Shown: in pieces, positions 23,461-35,679 of the stretch
Numbering within the stretch: the stretch's first letter is position 1
Layout of the letters: every line of letters starts with the position of its first letter
From: Peromyscus leucopus
Lineage: Eukaryota; Chordata; Mammalia; Rodentia; Cricetidae
Assembly: GCF_004664715.2 (NCBI RefSeq)
Contig: NC_051064.1
Location: forward strand, 114,748,240 to 114,812,239
Length of the DNA stretch: 64,000 nucleotides
Direction of reading: 5' to 3'
Position numbers and translations under genes: made by a program
The notes under the pieces: generated by a model
Told to the model about the DNA's origin: nothing
Databases searched by the model: none
The model's input: the letters and a program-made list of their open reading frames with translations, nothing else

Positions 23461-23580
23461 CAGGCCTGGGTGTCCAGCCTTTTGCTATTGTGAAACCTGA
23501 TCATTTACAGTGTGTTTGTGCTGCATTCATAGCTGTCCTGGGATGCTTGTGGCCCATGGGCCACAGTTGGGCACACCTGG
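23461..23580. mobile_element. Possible short MITE-like element
   Basis: The 120-bp segment has approximately inverted ends (caggcctgggtgtcca and ttgggcacacctgg). No clear target duplication. It resembles old mammalian MITEs with a cccatgggccacagttgg end. Confidence 0.3.
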
Positions 23581-24359
23581 TACAGTAACCAAGAAAGCAT
23601 CTTTCTACTTGCTACAATGGAATGGGATTTCCCCATCACAAAGACTGGTTTAGAAGTGACCCCCTACAGGGTGTACAAGGGTATCAGTTGGTCAGAATAG
23701 ATACCAACCCAGTGGCCTGAGGGGACACTTCCTTTACTAGCTATGAATGCTTTCCATGCTAAGGGCTCTAGGAAAGGATCTTGAGAGGCCAGGGCAAAGG
23801 AGACATGTGCATCTGAGATACAAATAGCCATGAGGTAGAAAAGTAGCTATTTGCCAACTGAGTGTTTCAATATTTGAACAACTGGCTCAGCTGTGCCGGT
23901 TCATGCTAGCTGCAAAAGTGCCCTAGGTCAACTGACAAAAACCTCAACATTTAACTTCATTTAACTCTGCTCCCCTGTGTGGAAATGAGTCCGTAAGATG
24001 TCAGCCTAAGGATGACGCAGCCCAGAGAGCAGCATGCAGCTAAGGGCATCAGAAAGCGCCGGTCACTCCCAAGATACATCACACTTCCAGGCAGACCATT
24101 TACATGTCCCAGTTTGCACTGAATTTTCTAGTGTTTGCAGATGAAGCTCTGTATCCTAAGAAAAGGAAGCCCAGATAGGTACCCCAAGACAAATGTCCCT
24201 GAGAGCAATGACCGAATGTTCCCGCCTCCTGGAGTTCTGAAGAGCCAGCCCCTCCTTGCTCATCCTGTGCCAGGTGCAGATCCACTAGGATCCCTTTGCC
24301 CTGGTTGTGTGTTGGGCAGGCTGCAACGCTTGTTTATTAGTGGAATGCATCTGATCAGA
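23581..24359. other. Intergenic unique sequence, nothing recognised
   Basis: No repeat or gene signature seen. Confidence 0.35.
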
Positions 24360-24700
24360 GAGGCCTGCCTGACAAGTTCATTACATATCAATTTAATTAG
24401 CTGATTTACATTTAATTTACATTTCAATTAATGTCTTTAGCAACAAAATGCTGCCTTAATAGGGTAATTGCCTGTTAGGCAATATGTAAAAGAATAAATA
24501 GTCGCATTCTGAGGAAGAATTCCTATTTTCAATTTTTTATTACCATAAATAACTGAAATAATTATTGCTCTTAAGGGCCACGTCCTCATTTCCTTCTGGG
24601 CCTAATTATAAAGACTTAGTACCTCATTAAGCAAAATGGTTTTGGAGTCACAGAAAAACATTACTCTGATCGTGACTCATTAGTTTCAACAAAAGAGGGG
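24360..24700. promoter_or_regulatory. Candidate conserved AT-rich non-coding element
   Basis: Repeat-free block dense in homeodomain-type cores (ATTA, TAATTA, AATTAG): atttaattagctgatttaca, cattaagcaaaatggtt, cctaattataaagac. Such composition is typical of deeply conserved developmental enhancers. Conservation cannot be tested here. Confidence 0.35.
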
Positions 24701-24889
24701 GAAACTGTGATGGTAGGCACATTTGGAGGGACTGGGCCTCATGTCCTTCCTGCACCGCCCCCCCCAGGTGGCTGGTGGTGCACACCTGTGGGGAGGTTGG
24801 TGGGAGGGGTATTCAGGACAGTCTGCTCCAAGTATTCCTAAAGACAAGAAATTCACTGCCTCCTGAGGCACTCATTACAGACTGCTAAG

Positions 24890-24920
<31 letters not shown>

Positions 24921-26166
24921 GAGCTCTTCCTTACATAACGTAGGCTCCATCTCACTCCTTAAGACTGTTGTAGCCATTTCCTGCTAGAAAAGATGTTTTC
25001 CAGAGGCATAATAATAGAAGTGTCCTCAGAAGAGTCTCAGCTATGTCTGAGAACCGCGCGAGGCTAGAAGTGGCAATTTGAATGAAGAGATTGAAGCGGG
25101 CACGAAAATTCAACAGGACAAAGCTGGCAAACACCAGGGATACACTAGGGAAAGTGTGGTGTAGATTCGGCTGTGTGAAGTCCCACAGGGTCAAAGGGCA
25201 AATGAGGCAGGCTTATGCTTTGAGAATGTTCTATGTGTCTTCCAGGAAGCCGAGTTCAGAAAAACCTGCAACAGAGCATTTGCCGAACATGTCTGAGCCT
25301 CGGGGCAGGAGCCATTTAGGCTCCTGCTGTCCTCCATCACGCTGGGCAAACCTCACTGGTCACCCTTCAACACAAAGACACATTCTCCTTTTCTCTGGTG
25401 TTCTGCTGCGCTGTCTACAGCCCAGCACAGTGCCACCGCGTGGAATCAAGATGAAACTGCAGGAGAGGAACGCCGAAGTCCTTTTGGATTTGATTTCGTT
25501 AATTAAACCAATGTAGTGCCGGCTCAAAAAAGAAACAATGAGCTGCCAGGAAGTTGCTGCCATGAGAAGTAAGAGAAGGGTGACTTTGTTAATTAACTAA
25601 TATTTTGATAGCATTCGAGTCTGTAAGTCACAACCCCTAGCTTTCTTCTCTCTCTAGTTCAGACCAGCTAGTCCGTGTCAGCTCTTAGGAAAGAAAAGGA
25701 CATGTTCCACATTACATACTCTTAAATCACATTCCTAAGATTTCTTTTTCACATTCCCCATCCTCTCCCCACCAAACCCCTTAGGACGAGGTTTTCAGAT
25801 CCACTCCAGTCTGGAAGCTCTCAGACGCCACGATCTGAAGGAGGGAAGCCAGCAGGGTGGCAAGGAGTCCCTGTTACCAGCAGGGGGCGATCGCAACTTC
25901 TGCTCATGATACCGCATTTCTCCTGTAGACTTAGAGCAGCGACTCAGCTCTCCCAGGAGCAACCTTTTTTATACGAAGGTATTTTGGACACCTTCTTCTA
26001 CCTGAAAGTCACATAAAATATATACTTGCTTGTATAATAAGTTTTCAAAAACATATACAATATTCTGACTGTAATACACAGGAGAAATAAACTGAGTGTA
26101 ACATGCAGGAGAATAATATGCATGTCTGCTTCTAAGTCATACAACCTGACGGCGTAAAAAGACATA
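24701..26166. other. Intergenic unique sequence, no gene seen
   Basis: Contains a T-tract at 24893-24920, a second TAATTA-rich patch (25495-25615) and a CTCF-like motif (25877-25890). The 144-residue frame at 25082-25516 lacks splice, promoter or family support. Confidence 0.4.
25877..25890 (+). promoter_or_regulatory. CTCF-like motif
   Basis: CCAGCAGGGGGCGA matches the CTCF core CCASYAGRKGGCRS at 13 of 14 positions (last base A). It lies in repeat-free DNA between the two genes. Confidence 0.5.
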
Positions 26167-26254
26167 ATGAATCCTGTAGTCTCAGCTGAGGCAGGAGAAT
26201 CTCTTGGGCCAGGATTTCTTGGCCAGCCTATGCATCTGTGCACACGTGTGTGTG

Positions 26255-26291
<37 letters not shown>
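26167..26291 (+). repeat. B1 remnant plus (CA)n
   Basis: 26167-26232 retains aatcctgtagtctcagctga and a short caggagaatctcttggg piece of a B1-like SINE. (CA)n runs from 26256 to 26291. Confidence 0.55.
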
Positions 26292-26293
<2 letters not shown>

Positions 26294-26418
26294 AAAAAAA
26301 AATAAGCCGATTTAATGAAGTAGCACACGCTTTCACTTCTTCCTCAGCTTTCCTGTTTGAGAGTCAGTAGCATCGACCACAGCAGCAAGTGCTAAACGTT
26401 CTAAAGTTCAGAGCAACT

Positions 26419-26588
26419 TTTTTTTTTTTTTTTTTTTTTTGGGTTTTTCGAGACAGGGTTTCTCTGTGTAGCTTTGTTCCTTTCCTGGAACTCGCTTTGT
26501 AGACCAGGCTGGCCTCGAACTCACAGAGATCTGCCTGTCTCTGCCTCCCGAGTGCTGGGATTAAAGGCATTCGCCACCACCGCCCAGC
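26419..26588 (-). repeat. B1 SINE, antisense, with target duplication
   Basis: Full B1 on the minus strand: T-tract, cgagacagggtttctctgtg, ctggcctcgaactcacagag, ctgggattaaaggcat. It is flanked by the direct repeat CAGAGCAACT (26409-26418 and 26589-26598). Confidence 0.95.
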
Positions 26589-26598
26589 CAGAGCAACT

Positions 26599-28542
26599 CT
26601 TGATAGCATTCTGAGCAAAACAATATCTCAGTTTTGATATTGAGAAGACATCTCAAAATATGTGTTCTCTTTATTTAGAAGGAAGTGGTATTGCTGGAAG
26701 ATGCTCTTATTAACCATGGGGAGAAAGTAAAGGGGGGCAGGGTTTGGGGGTGCTGCATTATTCTTGACTGCATGGGTGCATGGGGTTACCTTGACAGAAG
26801 GATGTTTCAGAAGCATCATGTAGTTGTCATGACCACCATTTCCAAATGGCCCACTCATTCCTGAAAGGCCTGAAATCAGCCTCGTGTAATCACTTCCCCA
26901 GAACAATACCAACCTGTGCCTTTGCTTCCCCTCCTTAGAGCCCCATTCTAAGAATTTCTGTTGTGACCTCTAACTCCCTGCCTTACTCACGCCAGTGTCC
27001 ACAGTCACTGGAGGACAGGCCCTGTTGTATACTCCCAGAGGGTCCTATCTAGACATTGTCTGGGCATCTGAACCATCCAGGGGGTTGTCTCTCTCCACAG
27101 ATCATGCACACTTCTGACTTCAGTGGGTCATGTGGGGGACAGTAGACCCCATGTGTCTCATGAGACTAATGTCCCAGCCCAGTATCATGACACCATATCT
27201 GGGCTCACCAGCCAGACTTCTAACAGTCAGTCCCCATATTTCTCTGCCTTCTGGACTTTTGGGAGCATACTGGCCAGAGGGTGTTATGGGGGAGTCTTCA
27301 GTTTCCTCTTGTCTCTACCCCACCAGAAACTTCCATTCTTGTGCTTCAAATAGAGAAGAATTTACCTGGGACACAGTCATAGCTCAAGCAGTCAAGAGTT
27401 TAATTAGAGTAAGTACTGAACAGAATACACTCCTTAGGAAAAGAGCTGCCTGGACAGAACTGCAAGACCTAATCTTGGCAGGCATGGGTGTCTTACATTT
27501 CTCCTTTCTGGTTATCTATTCCCTAGCTCCTCCCTAAAGGTGGGAACTTTCAGAGGAAGGGGTGCACTTTTCTTGGAAGCCCATTTTATCCAGAATCCAC
27601 TCTTTTACATGTAGATGTATAAAATATAAAAATAGAGAGAGAGGTTAAAGTACCCCCTAGAGTAGAGAAGTTCTCTAGAGGAAAGGGCCATTGTTCTGTG
27701 TACATACCTCACCTAGTAGGGATATTCTGAAGTTGTTTAGAGTTTTCCTAGCCAATCAACATAACACCTGTCATTTTTTGTTTTTTTATCCTCTTTCTTT
27801 GACTGCTAACATCTTTATACCCTGTTTAAAGCCCTGACCTGGCATAGATGGAGAGATCATTACCATCTATTGCTCTTTATATCCTGCTTTACAGCTTTTG
27901 GTCATTTTCTCCCAGAGTTACCTGGCAATGGTAGATTAGAAGGCCCAGAACTAATCTTTACCAGTAGCTAATGAGAAGGGGTGGATAAAGGCCAGAGATT
28001 CTTTGATCCTAAGGCAAGATAACTCTGAAGGGTACATCCTACATTAGCTCTCCCCACTTTTCAGTGAGGTAAAGTTCCAGCTGCCCATGGAGAAACCTGC
28101 TTTATGACAAATCCTTGGTTGATCCACTTTCTTCTCTGGTTGGTGTTACCTAGGGTCATCTCCCCAGTAAACTACTTGCTCTTGTTGATAACGGGAGGGG
28201 GGTGGGAGGGTCTAGGAATCCTAAATAAAGCCAGGAATACTGAGAGAACAAAGCCTCCAGTAATCCTGAGTGTAAAAAGATCTGCAGATCTACCAGGGCA
28301 AAACAAAGAAGAGGAGATTTGGGGACCTAGTGGCTGAGACTGAGCTTCACAGGATACTTTGAAGCAAGATCCACGGAATTTCAAGGAATGCCTCTTAAAG
28401 GGAGAGGTTAACGACTGGGAAATGTTTGAGTTTGTAGGTTGACAGGAAGGCATTATGTCACAATACACTTGACAGACACTCTCAATCATGTCTTCCAACT
28501 TGGTCATGGAAAATGTGAGTCACATTTGAGAAGAATATGAGG
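26599..28542. other. Intergenic, no confident assignment
   Basis: 1.9 kb without a recognisable SINE. 27360-28340 has retroelement-like flavour but no termini, primer site or coding motif that I can defend. The short open frames are not supported. Confidence 0.35.
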
Positions 28543-28730
28543 GATGGGGAGGTAGCTCAGTTAGCAAGTGCTTGCCTTGTCAGCACGAATTCAACCCCCA
28601 GAAGCTATGTAGTATATGCTTGTGGTTTCAGTGCTGGGGGTGATGGGGCACTGGAGAATCCCTGAAGTTCATTGGCTGGCCAGACACCCTAGCTTTTGTG
28701 GGGATTTCCAGGCCAGTGACAGACCCTATG
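28543..28730 (+). repeat. B4-type composite SINE
   Basis: gggatggggaggtagctcag (box A), cacgaattcaacccccagaa (box B region), then a degraded B1-like part ending aggccagtgacagacccta. Confidence 0.7.
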
Positions 28731-28733
28731 AAG

Positions 28734-29038
28734 TGATTACTTATATTGTTCTATTATTAAATAAAACTCAGGAGTAAGATGTTGGGGTGAAAACCTGATT
28801 CAGAGAAGCAGCTGAAAAACAACCAGTGATCTCTTTCTCTCCTTTCTCAATCCAAAAGGGCCCTTGAATCTTTCTAAGTCCCTCCTTACTACTTCCCCCG
28901 TCTGTCTATTTGTTCTGGATTCTCCAAAATATCTATGGCTAATTCTGATCAGCTAGTAGCTAGCTTTTCCCTCTGATTGAAGGTAAACTTGATTATCTGT
29001 CTTGGGAGTGTCAGAGTGCTATCAAAGTATTCACAACA
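28734..29038 (-). mobile_element. LTR of the B1-associated ERV family, short form, antisense
   Basis: 305 bp with TG (28734) and CA (29038) ends. Read on the minus strand it starts TGTTGTGAATACTTTG and ends near ttttatttaataatag, matching the LTR at 36388 in order. A purine tract lies directly upstream on the minus strand (plus-strand tttccctctttttatct from 29039), so this is a 3' LTR with adjoining internal DNA. It carries no B1 insert. Confidence 0.7.
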
Positions 29039-29760
29039 TTTCCCTCTTTTTATCTAAATAAAAAGGGAAGGTTTTAACTCTAACACAGTACAACTATATG
29101 TAATAAGAACAATGATCAGGTAAGAATGACATTCACAATGTCCATCAGTCCATTTGTATTTGGCAGCTTGGGGGAGAAAAATACTCTATTATCTGTCCTA
29201 TCTTGGTAGTCCAAAGTTTTTTACCTAATTTACTTTATATCATAATTTGTCTTACCAACATTAAAACTATCTTTTAAGACCTCAAAATATTTTCTTAGAT
29301 AAACAACTCAAGCTTTTATGTCTCTCACCCTTATACAGTTTACACCTCTTTTGTGAGTTCCTTTTCTGAATTTGGTAACACGGACAATTGTAACTATAAC
29401 TATCTATTCTTCAACCCCATCAGAAACCCAAGAAAAATATACTATTACCTGAATAAACAGGAAGTGCAAGGCAAGCAACTCCCAAAACTATAGAAAGGAC
29501 AAAAAACATCCATAATCCACCAAATGACCAAAAAACACCCACCCCACCTCTTGGGAATATGGGTGTCGTGTCCTCCCCACAAAATAAAAGGTAGACAGTG
29601 CTTGAGGAACTACATCCAAGGCTGTTCTCTGGTCTATGCATATAAATGTACATGGGGGGCATGTTGAGGTGGAGAGAGAGAGAGATACAGAGATACAGAG
29701 AAAGGGAAGAAGGAACAAGGGAGAGACAGATGAATACAAACATACTTGACTGTTATTTAT
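29039..29760 (-). mobile_element. ERV internal remnant upstream of the 28734 LTR
   Basis: Begins with the polypurine tract (minus-strand AAAAAGAGGGAAA). The near-PPT sequence resembles 35680-35900. A 107-codon open frame at 29420-29743 is hydrophobic toward its end and could be a relic of a membrane-spanning region. No conserved retroviral motif is visible. The limit near 29760 is approximate. Confidence 0.45.
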
Positions 29761-29827
29761 TTAAAAATGGATATGGAATTTGGAAAAGCATTTACCTTTG
29801 GTAAGCTTTCTGTTGGTTATCTATGTT

Positions 29828-29912
29828 TTGGAGACTGGGTTTGAACTTGTAAGGTTCTTGCCACAGTCTCCCTCTTAGGGTTACAAGCTAGTAGATTACT
29901 CAGCATGCCTGG
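29828..29912 (-). repeat. B1-related fragment, antisense
   Basis: ttttggagactgggtttgaa and tactcagcatgcctggca resemble an internally deleted old B1. Confidence 0.45.
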
Positions 29913-31589
29913 CAGCAATTTGGTCCAAGGTGCAGTTATTTTCAGTTTTCAGTAGACGTCCCAGACACTGAAGTGTGACTAGGGAGATGGTTTGAAGGGC
30001 TGTAAAGATTCTTTCTCCAAAGATTCTTTGCTCTAGGGAGAAAGGAGTGGGGCCACCTGTAAAGAGTACTGCCTGGAACAGAGGGGGTATGGTTCCTATT
30101 GGCATAAGAATAGCAGATTGACAAACAAGACCACAAGGAGGTGAACTGAAGTCACTGGTCCCACAGCAAGATGGCTTTAGTGGGTCACAAGCACACACTT
30201 AACCATCAAAACTAGTAGGGAGGGAGGGTCGGGGACAAGCTCTGAATTTCTGGGGTTGTCAAGTGAAGACCAGAAAGGCTGAAGTTTTGAAACCTGACAC
30301 CCTCTCTGAGCAGGGCTGGAGTACTGTTTTCTGACAGAGCAAGGGTCATGCTTTGCTTCAGTAAGCACATTCCAGAGCTGCCCTGTGGCTGCAAAGTAGA
30401 CGCGGGCTTTCTTCTCCTCTTTACACTTTATTGGCAAAGTATCAAACATTTTATAGGGCAAGCACTGCCACCCGCCCAGCTGTGCTCAGCAGTTACTGCC
30501 AGCAAAGACGCTGCAGTTGGGACTCGCACTAGGGTAACTTCAACTTTAAAAGCTTGCCTCTGAATGCCTCTCTTTAGGCCCTTTAAATGTTGCAAATCAA
30601 AGAGGCACACAGGGAGGCTGGGTGATTGGCAACCTTCCCACCATGGTGATGAGAATATAGCTCTTTGTGTGGCTAGAACAGCTAGAGGTGAGGCAGGGGG
30701 AAGAACACAGTCTGCTTATCCAGGGGGCTCCAAGCACCAGCTATGAGTGCAACACATTGCCTGGCTGAGGTCAGGCGGGTGCTGACAGTACTTCACCAAC
30801 TGCCAACAGGCGCTGGTGCTGGCGCTCAGCTCCCTCCCCTCTTCCTACCTTTCCAGGCTTTCACATGTATCTATTCAGTCACTGTCCGAGCTCCTGCTAA
30901 GTGGCAGTACCCACTACAGGACTGATCAGCAGATTTACTGTAGATTCAAGGAGTCCCCAGGCCCCTGACCTGCACTAGCCTTCTCCACAAGCTGTCCTCT
31001 GATACTGTTCCTGAAAACTGTAAAAGACAATATCGGAATGGCAGTCCTCTACAGATCCTTGTCTAGCTAACTTCACTTCAACCTCTTTCTCATATGGTGA
31101 CAATGGAGTGGCCCTGAACTCTGTTGGGATCCAGCAGAGGGGAAGTTGAAGTGAAGACTGGGCTTAGTGTGCTATATTCACGTGATTTACAGTCACCTGC
31201 CAAGTAAAACTCAGCCCGTTGAAAGCCATCTGGAAAGTAGAAGTGTCTTCCACAAATGCAGATACACCCACTTTACTGGCCTGCCCAGCATTGTGACCCA
31301 TAGACAGGGAAGCCTCTACAATAAAGACAAAGGGAAGCTGATTGTTTAGGTAATGCAGTCAATTCAGATCCTGTAAGATTAGCTCTGCAACTCGGATGTT
31401 AGAATGCCTTGAAATGTCGCAAATAAGCAAAACTCCACAGAAGATGGAAAAGACAATAGTGTGAAAACCATGGTGTGTAACTATTAAGGAGCTGTGAAGC
31501 TAAAATAAACTACAAAAGAAAACCTCAATCTTGATCATCATGATAGAAGTAAGTTTGGGGCATATGTCTGTTATTTCAAAATAAAAGGA
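29913..31589. other. Intergenic unique sequence, no gene seen
   Basis: 1.7 kb with no recognised repeat. Several overlapping short open frames lie on both strands, none with splice or domain support. Confidence 0.35.
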
Positions 31590-31700
31590 GAGCCAGGTGT
31601 GGCAGCAAGCTTTTAATTCCAGAGCTTGGAAAGTGAGGCAGGAGAATCACAAGTTCAAGGCCAGTATGGACTCTGTCAAGAAACTCCCATCTCAACAGAA
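31590..31700 (+). repeat. B1-related SINE
   Basis: gagccaggtgtggcagcaag, ttccagagcttggaaagtga, cacaagttcaaggccagta: an old B1/PB1 form. Confidence 0.6.
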
Positions 31701-31830
31701 ACAAATGAAGCAAAATTAAACAAAGACAGAGCTTTAGAAAAAGAAAATGCTCTTACAAAAATTGTCAAAACGAGATATGATTTAAGACTAAACCCAGGAA
31801 CTATAAAAAGAAATGTATTAAACTGATTAT

Positions 31831-32350
31831 TGTTGATTTTTTTTAACTCTTTGGTCTTTACTCTTTGGGGGGGGGGAACCATTCAGCTCTCAAACAAACA
31901 CACAGAGGCTTAATCTTACTTACGAATGCCTGGCCTTAGCTTGGCTTATTTCTAGGCAGTTTTTCTTAAATTATTCCATCTTTTGCCTCTGGGCTTTTAC
32001 CTTTCTCTATTTCCATACATCTTTTCTTTCCTTCTTATTCCGTGTCTGGCTGTGTGACTGGGTGGCTGGCCCTCAGCAACCTCCTCTCCTTCTTTTCTCA
32101 AACCTTGATCTGATCTCTTCTTTTTCCCAGATTTCTCTCTGCCTGCCAGCCCTGCCTTTACTTTCTCCTGCCTCGCTACTGACTGTTCAGCTCTTTATTA
32201 GACCATCAGGTGTTTTAGGCAGGCACAGTAACACAACTTCACAGAGTTAAACAAATGCAACACAAAAGAATGCAACAATCTTTACATCATTAAACAAATG
32301 TTCTACAGCATAAACAAATGTAACACATCTTAAATTAATATTTCACAACA
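31831..32350 (-). mobile_element. ERV LTR, antisense (second LTR type)
   Basis: 520-bp block with TGTTG (31831) and CAACA (32350) ends. On the minus strand it starts TGTTGTGAAATATTAATTTA and has taataaagagctgaac internally. I recognise it as a common cricetid dispersed LTR. No matching target duplication was found, and no PPT adjoins it, so it is probably a solo LTR. Confidence 0.6.
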
Positions 32351-32506
32351 ACTGGTAGCTCATAAAGTTAATACATTTTTTTCCTGGACTTTGAGATTGA
32401 AAAATGAATCTCTGATTTATTTTCTTGTTATAAATATATATTCATTATTAGAGTCAATTTTCTATTAATATGTTTTTATTATTTTTGTAAAGGAACATCC
32501 TGTAAT

Positions 32507-32755
32507 TCAAGCTTGAGGATCAAGTTTAGATTTCCAGTACTTAAAAAAAATGAACTTGGCAGTGCACACTTGTAATCCCAGAGCTGGAGGTGGGAGCAAG
32601 AGGACCCTTGGGGCTTGAAGCCAGCTATTTAGCCATTTGGACAGCTCCAGGTTCAGTGAGAGACCTTGTCCAAAAAAATTAGACCTTTGGTCTTCATACA
32701 CACACACACATGAATATCCTCACATGAATGCACACACATATGAACACACATTAAA
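32507..32755 (+). repeat. B4-type composite SINE
   Basis: tcaagtttagatttccagta, ggcagtgcacacttgtaatc, gctccaggttcagtgagaga and a CA-rich tail give the sense composite order. Confidence 0.7.
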
Positions 32756-33030
32756 TAAAAGAAGCTATCTAAATTAAACAAGTTTCAAATTGCATCAAAA
32801 CTGAAACACTTCAGCAAAAGAAATAGAGATACAAAGAAAAGAGCATGTAAGACCTGGCCATCAAAGGCTATCAGGCCAACTAAAACACAAACTAACAAGG
32901 ATACAGTGTCATCAGAAGTGCAACAATTTGGCCTTCTGTTTCTTAGTCAGATATGACTTTTGGGATCTCATTGTGCCTTGCTTTCTCTCAACAGTGCATC
33001 CATCCCTTGATCCTTTCTTACATGGGATGT

Positions 33031-33381
33031 GTGGTAGTTTGAATGAGAATGGCCCTCATAGGCTCATATATTTGAATACTTAGTTGGCGGTTGGTGGAAC
33101 TGTTTGGGTGGATTAGAAGGCGTGGCCTTTTTGGAGAACATTTCAAAACTTCAAGGCTTTTCCAACTGGCTCACTCTCTCTGCCTCATGATTGTTGTCTC
33201 AACATATAAGCTCTCAGCTACTGCTCCAGAGCCATGCCTGCCTGCTTTCTGCCATGCTTCCTGCCATGATGGTCATGGATTCTACTATCCTTTGGAACTG
33301 TGAGCCTCAAATTAAATGTATTCTTTTATAAGTTGCCTTGGTCATGGTGTTTCATGACAACAATAGAAAGTAATTAAGACA
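33031..33381 (+). repeat. Rodent dispersed repeat type B, near full length
   Basis: Starts gtggtagtttgaatgagaat and passes through ctctcagctactgctccaga, ctgccatgatggtcatggat. It ends gccttggtcatggtgtttca, then aagtaattaagacag. Best copy of this family in the window. Confidence 0.75.
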
Positions 33382-33499
33382 GGGGACCTCTCAAACACCT
33401 ACCTTGCTATACCCAAACCTCTGAATTTATCACCTACTTCATTAAAACCTGTCTATCCTTACACTGTCCTCATTTGTGCATGTGTATGTGTGTGGTACA

Positions 33500-33852
33500 T
33501 GGGCGTGTGTGTGCTTGTGTGCACGCCTGCATGAGTGTGCGTATGTGTACATGTGCTTGTGTGTGCCTATGGAGGCGAACAGTCAGTTTCAGGGATCTTC
33601 CTTTATTTCTCTCTATGATACATTTTGAGATTGGGTCTCTCACTTAACCAAGAGTTCACTGCTTTGGCAAGACTAGCTGGCCATCAAGTCCCTAGGAGCT
33701 GCCTGTTCAAGTCCTCCTCCCCGCTCCCAACTTCAGGCTACAGATTTGCAGCACCATGCCCATCTTTTATGTGTTCCGGGTATCCAAACAAGTCCTCCTG
33801 ATTGCAAAGCAAGCACTTGACACTTCCCAGTCCTCCTGTCTTTTTTTTTTTT
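33500..33852 (-). repeat. B4-type composite SINE, antisense, with TG-rich tail
   Basis: TG-rich leader, gattgggtctctcacttaac, gcaccatgcccatcttttat, gattgcaaagcaagcacttg, and a T-tract at 33841-33854. Confidence 0.65.
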
Positions 33853-34452
33853 TTCTTTTTGCATGAGGTCATTCTACTTTTATCATCTGGGTTTTCTTGT
33901 CCATATCCACATGGAAGTTCTAAAATCATTTCCCCATGCCAAAGTAGTTCTTTCCAAAAGAGGGATTAATCTATCTGCATCAACCTAATTATCCGCCAAC
34001 TTAGTGTATACTTACTCCTTGTTCTCTTCACTTATCTCTCCAGTAAGCTGTGTTTGCCTGTATGCTTGGACAAAATGATGAGGGAATGAAGCACATGTCT
34101 TGTTAATAAAGAAATAGGATTTTAGGGTGCTGAATAGGGAGGCTCCCTAACTCTGCCCTATGCATGGTACTGGGTCGTGTTGAAGAGAGGGAGAGGAAAC
34201 ACAGGAGGAGGGACACATGAGCACTTAAATGACTTCGATTTATAAAAGAACCCTTTCCTCCCCAGAAGCTTTTCTGTGTTTCCAGTTCGGTGCAGTTGTC
34301 TGCTTTTCAAATGGACATTAGTCCTTCCCTCCAGCTCTGAGGAAGGTGCCAGGCTGGTACTTCAAAGCCAATTTTTCTTCCCCTGGCCTTGACCTCAGAC
34401 TGTCTATTGCATGAATTTGCTCAGTCAATAAGCCTACTCAGGTGTCTCCTAC

Positions 34453-34454
<2 letters not shown>
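33853..34454. other. Intergenic, nothing recognised
   Basis: No clear repeat or gene. Confidence 0.35.
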
Positions 34455-34504
<50 letters not shown>

Positions 34505-34580
34505 ACATCCACACTCTCTTTCACACACACTCACACATACTAGCACACAAACAAACACACAAATACACACTCACACACAT
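34455..34580. repeat. (CA)n microsatellite and CA-rich flank
   Basis: Uninterrupted CA to 34502, then interrupted CA-rich DNA. Confidence 0.9.
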
Positions 34581-35163
34581 CTAGGAGCTTGTCTTTCTCC
34601 TCCACTTGCTCATGCCTTCTCAGCTACCTTATTTGGCATTTCTTCATATTTGTCCATTACTTGAAACTTATCTGCTGGAGGTCACCAGTGACCAATTTTC
34701 AAATGTATTAGGCACTTTGGGTGGATTTCCAATCAAACTCATGATAGCCCAAGGCACTGAGGGGCATTAATCCATTTCTAAAACTGGCTATTTCTTGTGC
34801 CTACTCATGTCTTTCTCATGGCAAACTGATTTTTGCAAACAGAGGCTTTTATTTTCCTTGATAATAAACCACCCTGTCTAAGCAGGCTGTCTCTATTACA
34901 CCTTTTTGGCTACATAGCTTCTGCTTCAGAGGGCCACTAATCATGGATGGATCAAAGTGGCTGAGAAGTTGAGCCAAGCTGACAAAACCAAGGCATCACA
35001 AAACCATGGAGAAAAACAGATGCCATGGGAACTGAAGAGGAAGGAGCAAATGGGTTCCAAGAGGCTCCAAACCATTATAGTACCCACTAGGCCAAGTCTT
35101 TACCTCATTGTGGAAGAGAACATTGTAACAGTCACAACCATATTAGAGCAGAAAAGTGTAGCA
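34581..35163. other. Intergenic, nothing recognised
   Basis: No repeat or gene seen. The 69-residue frame at 34957 is unsupported. Confidence 0.35.
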
Positions 35164-35679
35164 TGAATCTTAAAAGTTCTTATTAATAAAATCAAACCTG
35201 AGCCAGGTATTGGGGTGAACTGGAAGATCAGAGAACCAGAACAAGCCACAGCTAGCTCACCTCGCCAGATCCCCAGCTGGTCTTGTTTCCTCAGACTGGA
35301 GGCCTCTGAGTCCTCATCCAGAATGGGTCTCAGCTGAACTGCTGCTAGAAGCCTGAAAGCTTAACCAGCCAAATGCTTAACCAGGCCAAATGCTTAACCA
35401 GTCAAATGCTTCTAGTTTCTGGTCCTCACGCCTTATATACCTTTCTGCTTTCTACTACCACTCCCTGGGATTAAAGGCTTGCTTTCTGGGATTAAAGGCA
35501 TGATGAGTCACCATGCCTGGCTGTATCCTTGAACACATGGATTTCTGCTTCTGGAATGCTAGGATTAAAGGTGTGTGCTACCACTGCCTATCCTTTATGT
35601 TTAATATTGTGGCTGCTCTGTCTCTGACCCCAGATAAGTTTATTAGCATGCACAATATTTGGGGGAATACAATACCACA
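35164..35679 (-). mobile_element. LTR of the B1-associated ERV family, long form, antisense 3' LTR
   Basis: 516 bp, TG at 35164 and CA at 35679. On the minus strand it starts TGTGGTATTGTATTCC and ends near ttttattaataag. B1-derived pieces sit inside it (gggattaaaggcatgatgag, gattaaaggtgtgtgctacc), with a short internal duplication of gcttaaccag units. Minus-strand PPT-like agacaaaaagagaggaaa directly precedes it (plus 35680-35697), marking it as a 3' LTR. Confidence 0.7.

Noticed and set aside
29420..29743. 107-codon minus frame as a small membrane protein gene
   Set aside because: It lies within ERV internal DNA between a PPT/LTR and a simple repeat. No signal or family is recognised.
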